A stretch of DNA of 64,000 nucleotides from Seriola aureovittata (lineage: Eukaryota > Chordata > Actinopteri > Carangiformes > Carangidae), in contig NC_079381.1 in NCBI RefSeq assembly GCF_021018895.1, forward strand, positions 14,831,001 through 14,895,000. The letters run 5' to 3'. A program made the position numbers and the translations under genes. A model generated the notes under the pieces. It saw only the letters and a program-made list of their open reading frames with translations, made no database searches and was not told the origin of the DNA. Below are positions 50,201 to 62,200 of the stretch, in pieces (position 1 is the stretch's first letter; each line of letters starts with the position of its first letter).

Positions 50201-53200
50201 CGCAGGTTTTTCATTGATCTTGCCCAACTGTTTTTCACATATAGGCCTAAAAAATATCGACGTGTTATGTTTTGGTGATTTTGCATTTGCCAAGGAGAAG
50301 AAATTCTTGTTTCACATTTTTCTAACCATGAAATGTGTTAACAATTTAGTCACTAACGTGCTTTTTACACCCTTTTACATTCACTGAAACAAATGTGATG
50401 CTCACTTGTCAAACTTTAAAGCACTTTATGCAGCATTGGTATTTATCTGACTAAACCACCAAGAATAGAAACAAATCAACTTCAATCAAAAATAATTGAT
50501 TCTAGACTTTGTGAATCAAAATCAAAGCATGACCTCAATACAGACGTCCAGCCCTAGGTCACAATGTTATTTGGGAGATGAAATTAGTTTAGTTAAAGTT
50601 TAATTACTCTGCTTTGAATAATTTGTGTCTGATATGGCTTTCCCACAAAAAATTCAATTAACAGGCTAAAATTCTACCTCTCCTCCCTCAATAAAAGCAA
50701 TAATTATTATTATGTTTTGTAATTTCAAAATTTTAACTGCTGGAAAAAAAGATCTCTCCTACTTTTCCGAAAAGTCCATTCTCAGTGCTCTGGAGGTTTC
50801 AATTTTTACAACGATGGATGCTGGACCATGATATGCTACCAGACTAGTTGTGATGTCACAAAATCCTGCTGGTGCGTACATATAAAACTGAGACATGAGG
50901 TGAGCACAGAGAGCATTTTCCCCTCAGCAGATGAATGTGAAAACAAACTCTGCACATACGGCATTCTGCACAGTGAAGGTCAAACATCCAACTGCAGTAA
51001 CAATAAGCAAAACACATTTTTGAGTGGGAGGGGGGTTTAAGACTGAGACAATTTAAGTCCACGTCCTCGCAGCCAAAACAGGAACACACTGGATCCTTGT
51101 TGTCTGACAGCACCAGTTCCTCTAATGCAGCATAGGTAAACCTGAAACTACCTAGAAAAATAAATGGCGGTTTAAAGGAATGGGGATGTTTCTCCTTTTA
51201 ATGACATCACATATCAGCCGCCAGGGCCTGTACCTATTTATCAGCCATCTTAAAATCACTCCCAGGAATCACCGTGAAAGTTTGATTAGGACTAAAAATA
51301 CTCTTACCTCAGAGTAGTACTTGAGTTATTTATAAAGCTTCCTACACGCACTCTCAGCAATCATTACATGAATGTGCACATCGCTTAAAGGCAACAGTAT
51401 CAACATGGCAGAGAGAAAAGAAAGAGCAATCATCTTTATGCAGACAGAACAACAATTTTTTATTTATTTTATTTTAGCTGTATGAGGAACACAAACGCAG
51501 TGTGACCAAAAGGTCTGTGACAGTGTTAATAAGTAGGCATGATAGGCTGCTTGGCAAAATAAAATAATGATAGATTAAATTCTTGAGAGGATGGAAAGAG
51601 CGTTTTTGGTGGATGTCACATATTTATACTTTGTACCTGGTAATGACTGACATGCCAGTTTATGAGTGTATTTTTAAATGTAACATGCTTGTATGAACAG
51701 TCCAAGTTTCCCAAAAGAACATGGCAGCAAAGTAATCTGTTTATTAGGAATTTATTTGATATATATTTAAAAAAAAAAAAAAAAGGAAAAGAAAAACGCA
51801 TTAGGGACCAAAAGAAATTAAAAGCTCAGGTTGAGGGCAGCACAGTGAAGATATGGCATTATAATAATCTTGATTTAAAGCCCGCATGAGACCAAGCTTG
51901 CCCTTAATGATTGGTTACAGTAGCATCTTATTTGTTATCATTGCAAGCCTGCATTTTAAAACCAGTTGGAGAACATTTAGACAGACCACCTGATAATAAG
52001 CCTGAATTTTCCAGTTAGTATGGTTTGTGAAAAATCCTGCGTTTAAAGGAAGTAGGTATCGAAGAATTTGGGCTGTAGTGTTGTGGAGGAGTGGAGTTGA
52101 AGAGAGTATTTTGGGAGTGTGGCTAGAACAAACTTAAGTGGGTGTTCAGACCAAAACCAGCTCTACAATTAAAATAAGTTGCAGGGGGTGGTGGGCATGT
52201 TTGGCTTCAGGTACTGCCAAGACCAGGAAAGTCTACTTTGACTAATCATCTGACGCCAAAACACTCCACAGAGGTTTACAATAGTTATACTATGAGACAG
52301 AGTTATCACACTGACAAGAATTGTATCTTTTGTTGTGCTGATTATATATTGATATGATATATGATATTTGTGTGCTGCATCTAAAAATTGTAAATCAGTC
52401 TGAATGCGGAAGGATTGAAGAAGGATCACAGTAGAATCAATGGTTAGGTTCTGTTTAAATGGATGCACCCATAACCACCCAAATGTTGTCATTGTTTCAT
52501 CGAATGTGTCCATACCTATGCTGGGAGGAATGAAGTTATGTGAACTTTAATTATACTGACAACTGCCAGGGATCCACTAATTTGTGGAAGATAGTTTTAA
52601 TTGTGTTAATTGGTGGGGAAATTATAGAATATGCTTGCTATTGAAGCCTTGAGGTGTTAAAAATGCAATTACAGTTAGCTTAACCCTGCCCTAATAATCA
52701 CTTTTGTAGCTGTATGTCCTTGTTGCCAATTAAGCATAAATTTGCACAAACGCTTCTGCTGTGAATTGAAGAAACTGTCTTTTCTGAATCGGCTGTGCCT
52801 CCTTGTATCACATTTGTAGGACATTCATTTACTGCGCCTCCAAAATTTTGAAAATACATTTTGACAAGGTTATCTTAACACTTACAGTGTCGACACAAAT
52901 TTTTCAGACTTAAAAATGGTCACTCTGGCGTAGAATAGTTTATTTCATATACATCTTTGAAATACCTCAGGAAGTCAGCCAAAAATGTGGCTGATTAAAT
53001 TGACAGAGTCAGAATGCACTGCAGGAAACTTAAAAGCTGTTGCTCTCCTACTAAATGATAAAACATTTGTCTCATGGGTGTGGGAGGTGAGGGGCCTTCA
53101 GCAGGGGCAACATCAGTCAGACCCATTATTATAGAGAGAAGACTAGCCTGTGTCACTGGACTGGAGAGAGGAGGTTAGAAATAGATTTTGTCTTACAGTT

Positions 53201-56200
53201 GCTCTGTGCTGTTTATTCAACAGATTGTCTTCAGACAGGATTTCACTGTAGTGTGCCAAAAGGCACTTCAGGTGTTCTTAATTGTCAACAGCCACCTGGA
53301 TGCGCAATGCATTCCACTGCAACAAAGTCAGCAAGAGCAGAACAAGTCATCTGCATCCCTTATGTCCTTTCACCCGGCAAGAACTGGCTGTGAAAATAAA
53401 TAAATGTTTAAACATGTATACAGGAATTAATATTAATGCTCATTGAAAAATGTATGTTTGCATGATTTTGGTGATGACAACGTTTCAATTCAGTATTCCA
53501 GTTAAAATAATCCAGTTTGAGTCATTTGCTAGCAGTACATACAATCTGACAGATTCACAATAAAAATGCAAAGACAATTCACTGTGTAATTCTTAAGAAC
53601 TCTATATTATCTTTAATTAGAATTAATATTTAATTCATTATATGTTATAAAGAATTAAAAATGCATAAATGCAAAAATTTGCATTGGAATTTTTATATTT
53701 TTAGTGTGCCCATTCTGATTAATTAAAAATGACTTGATTACTACTTGATTTTTGAGGTTTATAATTTCAACTGTGTATGTTTGTGTAGGTTTGTTTGTTT
53801 ATTTGTTTGTTTGTTAGTATGATTATGCAAAAAGTACTGAACTGATTTGCACAAAACTTGTTGGAGGGATGGAGCATGGGCCAGGAAAGAACCCGCTAAA
53901 TTACAGAGCCAATCCGGTTAAAGGGGTGGATCCAGGAATTTGTTATCACTTTCCCTAACATTGCGAGATGGGACATATTTCGACACTTTTGTCAAATTCT
54001 CAGGAAATAAGTCATGATGTCTTGATGTTAAAAAAAAAATCAGACATTGATGGTGTTGAGATCAATGACTTTGCACGTTGTGGTTTAGATCCAGATAATA
54101 TTCAGGATCTGATAGACGTGTAGGATTGTTTTGCCTTGGCAGAGTTATGCATTCTACTGAGTAGCACTCATGCTTGTTTTGCATAACTATATTTTTTTAA
54201 AGCTTTGGTTATATGCAGATATTACAAAATAAAATTATCTAATCATGATTAACTTCTTTCACATTTTCCCTCAGGGATTCATCTGCCTAGTCGGCTTGTT
54301 TATCTAATCTCATTTAGCCTCCGTCTGCCTGTCCCAATACAATCAAATCTTATCCTGTGTATTTTAAACTTATTTGTTTGTTCATTGTCTATTTTTCAAA
54401 TGCAGAATGACTAAAAACACAACTCTGCTCTCTCTGCCCCTATTTACAATATGTGGCACCATGATATACTTTTCTGCAAATTGTGTGAAAAGCAGTTGGA
54501 ACACCTTGGCGTACAAGGTGTTCTACTTCTCTGAATTTATTAAATTACAACGTGTTGTAATTTACCTATATCTACCCTCTATCATCTTTCCTGCTCTATG
54601 TACTGTTAAGTATACAGCAAAGCAGTTTTGTTTTTGCAAAAACAAAACCTGCTCTGTTTTTCTGAATTAATGAGATCATTATCCCAGAATTCTGAGAGGT
54701 TTTCTTTTTTATATATAAATATATAAAATCCTATAAATATATATATATAAAATATGAATATATAAAATCCTCTGTTTTTCTGAATTAACGAGGTCATTAT
54801 CTCAGAATTCTGAGATAATCTTGTTAATTCAGAAAAACAGAGCAGATTTTTTTTTTCTCAAGTGAATGCATTATGCTTCCATATCAAACTTCAATTTATA
54901 ATTAAAAACTGCATTTGGAGTACAGCTATAGGATTTGTCAAAGGTCCCATGAATTTAATAGAAGCTTTTACATGATTTTTTTTTTTTTTGAGAAAATCAA
55001 TGACATGAACTGGGAAAAGTTCAGAGTTCTGGATGAGTTGGCATGGAATGACCCCTCTGCTTGTCATTGCCAATAACATCCATTGTCTGCCTGCTTGTGT
55101 GTTTAGTCCTGGATATAAATGGTGCCCGTCTCTCTCTATCTGTTAATCTGCAGGTAGCTTCCGTTACTCCTGTGACATCTGTGGCAAGAAGTACAAGTAC
55201 TACAGCTGCTTCCAGGAGCACCGTGACCTGCATGCCGTTGATGGTAACCAAGAGTTTTTGGACAATTTGCATGACAATTTATTTCTTCTTTGAAACTCGC
55301 AAGACTTGAACTGGGGAACATTCATAAGTGAACTTTCCATTTCACAATGTCCTGTCGCTGCAGAACCTCGCAGCAGCAAAAGCTGAGTGGCATGGTAAAG
55401 AGGAGTAGATCAGAAAAACTAGTCTTTTTACTAAAAAAAAAAACTAAAATTACAAAATTCACCATAAAAAGAGACATAGTATGTCACTAATAATAGTCTG
55501 TCTCAGGTGAAGTGTAATTCAGGCAGGCTAGTTACTTACTACCACTTTACTACACAGTATCACTCCATGTAAAGTCATAGGTGAGAGGGTATGAATACGG
55601 AAACATTGAGATGCCCTTGCCGTTCTTCACTGTAAGCGGAAAAGAAACATTAATACTGATATATATCTCGTCTTCTCATTTCTTCTGTGTTGTTTTCTTG
55701 AAATGAGTGTGCTGTAAAATAAAGGGTAAGGTAAATTTTTCATGAACACAAAGGTAGTGGGCGCTTGTCCAACAAATTTAGGAATATATTTATATTTTAC
55801 CTTTTTTTGTTTTAGCTTCAGTGCACATTATTTGATTTTGTTTAAGTCCGCCCTGAAAAGAAAGGACAAGTACAATGCAGCAAAGCTTGTGTGCATGACC
55901 AAAATTACATTTGACAAAGTAACAAGATGAAATTTGAACAGTCTGTAGGTCAACATGTTTGAATGATGATGCTGGAAACAATTTGATATATTTCTAAGAG
56001 TTCAGTTTATATTTTATGATAAGCATAACCATTAGGTGAGAAAATAATTGTCCATTTCTTCCCCATCTCTCTCAGATCCTTATGAACAGGTAGTGTTACC
56101 TGTGGATGGCCTTAAAGAGGAGGAGCCAGTTGAACCCTATCAGAAAATTGGACCAAGTAAGACTGTTTGATGTCCTTTTTTTTTTTTTTAAGTCCATTTC

Positions 56201-59200
56201 TTTTAGAGAAAATGTTTTGCAAATGGTGATCGGAAACTTAAAGTGAAGACAAATATACCATAGCAGAGCAAGGCTACAAAACTCACCATAAATACCGTAG
56301 CTTCAAAAGGAAGTTGCAGCTGCTTTCTTGGATTTTATGTTGTTAAACCCTGCAGAAGAAACAAACTAAATTGAGATCATGTGTCACTGTAATCCATTGT
56401 TTCAAAGTTATTTGCTATCATTTGTTTTGTTATATTTTGCTGGTTATTAGGAGGACAAAATCAGAAATCAGAGTTAAAAAATTTGTTTTACTTGGCATTG
56501 GAACTCCCATTACAGCTTGATAGCTTGCGTCCACCTGCGTCCAGTGCAGTGTATTGGACACAGTTTATAATGAAAGACCATAAGTCATGGAGATGATCCA
56601 TGTTAGAAAAATAACATTAAGCATATGAGCTAACTCCACACTGGAAAGGTTTCAGAACATGAGTCCAAAAGTCCTCCTTCGCAGGGGAAAAAGCACTCGC
56701 CCATCTCCGCAGAGACCGCGGGTTCAACCGACGGCAGCGGGTGTCCCTTCAAACACAATTGGCAGTGTTCGCAGGTGGGAAGCCTGCACTTGTCACTGCA
56801 CTAATGACTCCTACTGATTGGGGAAATATTGTGAACCTCCACTATTGCACTATACAGGGAAACCCCTGTGTTTTTTATCTTCTCTAATATTGAGGGATTG
56901 CTAAATGTAAACTTCAATCGAGAAAAGATACGTTCAGAATCACCAGCTCCTTCCTCTTCCCCATTCTGTTAGGACTTCTTGTTTTCTGCTTCTCCCTAGT
57001 GACATAAAGGCATGATTTACAAAATAATTCTGTTCTTTTTTTGATTGAACACAACTAATCCAACAAATTGGATCTTAATTGATATGACACAGGTTCTTTC
57101 ACCAACCCGGATCGTGATGAGAGCAAACGTTTGTTTTTGTGTTTTCTTGTCTCTAGAAACGGGGAGCTATGTTTGTGAGTTCTGTGGGAAGCAGTACAAG
57201 TACTTCAACCCGTACCAGGAGCATGTTGCTCTTCACACACCGATGGGTGAGCCGGTTTAGTTACTGCTTAAAGCTGCTAAGTGCAGGATTTGGAAATTTT
57301 GGACTTAGAATTTAGAGTTCCTATTTTAGTCATTTCAGTTTATTTTTTACATACTATATAATTTCTTATAAACAAATGTTATGGAGTGCTAATATCTTGA
57401 ATTTTGTTTTGAAATGTTTATAGTGTTGTCATGTTTTTCAGGTAAAACATCCGTAGTGCCAGATTTAATGCCATTGATCTAATGTGATTAAATTACAATT
57501 AACTCTCAAATCTGAATCTCTCTTGATCTAGGCTCCTTTGATATGAAGGCATCACGGGTACAGGAATGTGGTAGTATGGATATGAGTAAATTTGGCCACA
57601 GCCAAGCTGGAAAGATAAAAAGTAAGCATAAGTATTTTGTTGATTTATTGTGTAATAATAATCAAAGTTTACATGTCTTGTAACTTCTTATGGTGACTAA
57701 TTGAAATTTGGCCATCGAATCTTAGTATCATGCACCTTGACAGTGTGTATAGCCCTAGAGGAATAAGTTTGTATTTTTGAACTTACCTTTATCCCAGAGC
57801 CAAGTGTAATATTTACAGATCATATATTGTTTTTTTTTTTACCACTGATTTAGAACTTGAATGCTTTGTAATTGGCTGTGGGTGTCGACATGACAAATTG
57901 TAAAACAGCTGAAAATAAGTCACAATTTAAGCAGAGATTGATGTTGATAAAATGGGGGAAAAACAACTTGCTGAACATGATCAGAAACCAAACACCTACC
58001 GCCTGAACTGTTGAATAATGTCTTTATAAATTGGCAGTCACCTGCATGACTTCACGAGTGCAGACATTTTACCATGATATGAGGGTAGAGACCATCACAA
58101 TAATGGTAAGCAGTCCTGTTGTGAGTGTGCGTTGGAAATGGTCACAAACATACCACACAATGGCTAAAGTATGTTTCCCTGAGCCAGTGGAAAAAGGATA
58201 AGAGAACCGTAAGAGCTTGGATATAAGGTTCTGGGTCACCTTGCCCTTACCATTGTATTTACTGCTGGAAACTATCAGCCTTTAGTGAATGAATATTTGC
58301 ACAACTTAAGCGGTGATACACGGAGAATGTTTTTTCTTTGATATGATTGTTATTTTTTAATTTCCTCCAGCACTGAACCACATTAAAATTATGTTTAGAA
58401 AACAATAACATTTGGTAAAAGATTTAAGAATCTGTGTAGTCTGTATTGAATTTAACCTTCGTCCCTTTAAATCTATCCTCTTTTTTTCTAGTCAGACTAA
58501 AAAAAATAAATGAAATACTTGACCATGAGAAAGTGTAATACAATAATTTGTATTTAGCCTGTTATCGTAACATATTACATATAGTTTATTTTCAATAATG
58601 CACGTAGTTTTAGATAATTGTTCCATTGCTTAACCAAAACCTTTTATTCCAGCTGTCATAAATCATTGATATTTCTTCCAACTGGTTCTGTATTTTGTGG
58701 CACATGAACGCCCCAATCTATCTGCGAAGAAGCACTCTGCCATAAAGAACTATTTAAAGCACGGCACACACTCACATCTTAGAAGTGGGTCAAAAAGATG
58801 GAATGAAGAAGAGGAATTAAACCCGTATTTAAATGTAATATGAACATTTGGATCCTTTGTCAAGGCTGTTAGCGTGATTGATTTGCATGCTAAACTGAAA
58901 TTAAGTATAAATTGCATGTCATTGACTTGGCTCCGTCTTAGCTGTTGTGTAGTTAATAGCTTGAATTGAAAATATTATCCACATTATTTAGCATGGCCAT
59001 GTCCCTCATTGTTTCTCCTGTGTTTTTACCAACAGACAGTCCATTCAGGCGGAAACTGGAGAGTGCGATTCAGTCTAGTCTGGTTGACACAAACAGCTCA
59101 CAGAATTCAAGCGGTGAGCACTGAATACCTTATTCTACATGGATGTATGTCTGTTTGTGTAGAAATGTATCATTTCTGCTTGAATGGTGAAAGGTATTTT

Positions 59201-62200
59201 CATATTTTCAGTTCTGCTACAAAGCAGGTATGTGTAAATATCAGTAGAGTTAGAAATAGTGCTTCTGCAGACAGTTTTGCAACTAATGCCCTGGCTGAAA
59301 AATGAGATGGAGGAGGAGCAGAGGATGTAAAGAGGTTTGGATGACCTACCTTTCATTAATTGTTACTATCTACTAAACCACAAATCCAAGAGCTCTTTTG
59401 TCATTATTCCTCTCCAAACTCAGACCATGATAATGGAGACCTTGTTGAATACAATGTTTGATCACCTTTGGCTCCGACAACAGCTGCCACATTCTGTAGT
59501 CACAGGTGCTGCAAACATATTTTCTTTATCAGCTTCTTACTATGAGCAGTGCTGTTGTACATGAAAACAACATTTTCTGGCAAGTTATAAAAGTCCTGGT
59601 TGTTTCTCAGCAGAGCTTTCTGTCTGTGCTGTTTTATCTGTACTATTCTCACTGGTTTGAAGTGGGTTGGACTAAGTTGGGGAAAAAGTGACATAACACA
59701 TTTCTGTGCATCAATCACCAATATTAGAATCAGAATCTGATGAGTTAAACCTAATCAAATCACACCTACACAGCTCCAATGAAGCAGATTTATTGAATGT
59801 TTGAGTGTTAAACTCAGTAAGTATTTTTTTTCAACTTTAATTTTGTCACACTGCTCAAGTGTTTGGTGGTAATACGGTCGATACTTGTTACATCTGCCAT
59901 GCTCAACTTCTAAAGGTGATGTCCCACCTAGCAAGCAGTCAGCTTTGAAAAAAACAAATAGAAACGGGTAACTCTACAGTCTTGGTGATGTTCGAAACCA
60001 CTCCTCATGGTATCAGCGGTTCAGAATTTTTCAAAGTTTGTAAGTTTTATCAAAGATTTTTCAAAGCATTTTTGCTTGTTCTCAGTAAATGTGGATTTGC
60101 TGTTGTGTGCCCCTGTATATGAAGTGGCATAAATAGAAAGAAAGAGGGCAGTCCGGTTCTTATTTATGGGTGTGGTTCTAGTTTTCTCTCCACTGTGTCT
60201 ATACAGTGCATGTGATGACTTGTTTGCACCTACATATCTGTCTTCTTGGGGTTTAGGAAAATCGTTTGTTTATCTGGTGCTGAAATCAATCCGTGTTTGC
60301 CTCTTATAGACACTGTATTAAAATTGATTATATGCAGATAAGATCACCATCAGTCACTGATTAAAATTTCTATGAGGGTTTGTGATGCTCTGCACCAAAT
60401 CATGGATACATAGAAGAAAAACTCTTTGATTGCAAATAATGCTTGCACAAATATGAAATATTGAAAATTAACAGTAAACATTAAATGAAGCAATAATTGA
60501 ATAAACAAGGGAAAGGAACAATAGAGAATGTTTTACTGTGTCTGTGGTGTTAACTCCCTCCCTATCCTCTTGTCCACAGGAACTCCGAGCCCTCTGGTGG
60601 CCAGCTCCTTCTCTACAACACAGAGTAAGTCCCACCCCACCTTCCTGCTCAAAACAATATATGCATGCAGCACTCCTTCTCATTTCACCATTTTTTTTCT
60701 TTTCTGGTATGCTTCAATTTTTGTTAATCTGTTGTTGCTTGGTGCAAATAGTTTCTCTGTAATCCACTGTGATTATACAGATTTCCTACATGAAGCTTCA
60801 TTATCACCAGGGAATGTCTGAGCAGGATGATTAACATTAGTCTTATTGTACATCTGCATTGTGTTCAGATATAGCTGTGTCCTGTAATGACTGACAACTA
60901 AGCATTTGCTGACTCATGCTATTACAAGGTTTTCTTTTGGTGGACAAAGATTGTTGGATAATTTTAAAATGTTTTAATTTAATGATGTAAACATTTTAGC
61001 ATTTATTATATAGGATACAGTTGGAACAGGCAGGAAATGGGGGGATTTCTGGTGGGTGGGTCGGGGGGGTGGGCATTCAAACTGGGGACATAAAACACAA
61101 AATTGTGCAAAAACGTTTGCAGATTACAACACAATTTTCAGGAATGCTCTTGCAAATTGAGCCACTTTGGGCTGCAAAAAATCACAAAAAACAACCTCAT
61201 CTTGGTGGGACAGACTTTCAGAGTTGCTGTATTCGACAGAGATCCAGTATAGATCAGGGATAATAGAGGCTAGAAGGTGGACAGATGCGCAGTATTTTCA
61301 TTTTTGCCTCCGACAAAGAGTCAACGCTCTTCTGGGCCTTGTGATTTTTTAGAACCCTACACTTGTGGTGCCTGTGGCATCCAGTTCCAGTTCTACAACA
61401 ACCTGCTGGAGCACATGCAGTCCCACGCTGGTGAGTCCACGACTACAAATGCATGTTAAGCTCAACAAGGAAACAAATACAGAATGTGAACACACCGTGA
61501 GTGGCTGCAATGCATGTGATAACACATAGTCTTTTTTATTGTTTATTGAGGTTTAGGCATAGAATTGTTGTACACAACACAACATTTGCTTAGAGTTCCA
61601 AGGAATATATTGTTGTAATGAGGGTTGTTGCAGATCTGGATCTGAGGCTCCTGGATAGGTTTCTTGTTTTCTTACAAAAGCTTAAGTGCATCATACATTT
61701 CACCATGTAAACATACAGCAGGCACGTTGTCTTCGGGGTATCTTTTCAATTATTTAATCAATTAGTATATAAAATGTCAGAAATAAAGATCTGAAAGTCA
61801 TGACAATAATTTAGTCTCACCAACAGTCAAAAAAAACATATAACATATTACTATTGCATATTAATATAACACATTGATTTTACAATGGTATGACAACAAG
61901 AATAAAAAGGGAATACCCATATTTGAGAAGCTGTAGCCACAAGATGTTTGGTATTTGTACTTTATCATGTGAATTATATAGTTCACTGGACAGTCCTAAA
62001 ATTCTATTATCCAGGCTTCACCAATGGAAACAATTTACACTAGCTGATCATTTATGACGAATTTTTGCTGTTTGCTGTTTTTTGCTTCTGGGTTTATTGC
62101 TGTGAGACTGAGCTCATCTAATAACATACCAAGCAACATTTGTTGCTGATCTTATTTGAAAAAAAATTTGAAATTCATTTTGTAAACTTGCACAAGTGGT

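Larger units (their letters stand above)
49232..55153 (+). other. znf618 long intron between fingers 1 and 2
   Basis: A 5.9 kb GT-AG intron, the longest in the coding part. It contains a half-element-type repeat at 53.79-54.17 kb, the second foldback MITE at 54.64-54.87 kb, AT-rich microsatellite DNA at 54.7 kb and A-runs. No additional coding exon was recognised. A 98-codon frame at 49577-49873 has no family signature and is probably repeat or chance. Confidence 0.85.
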
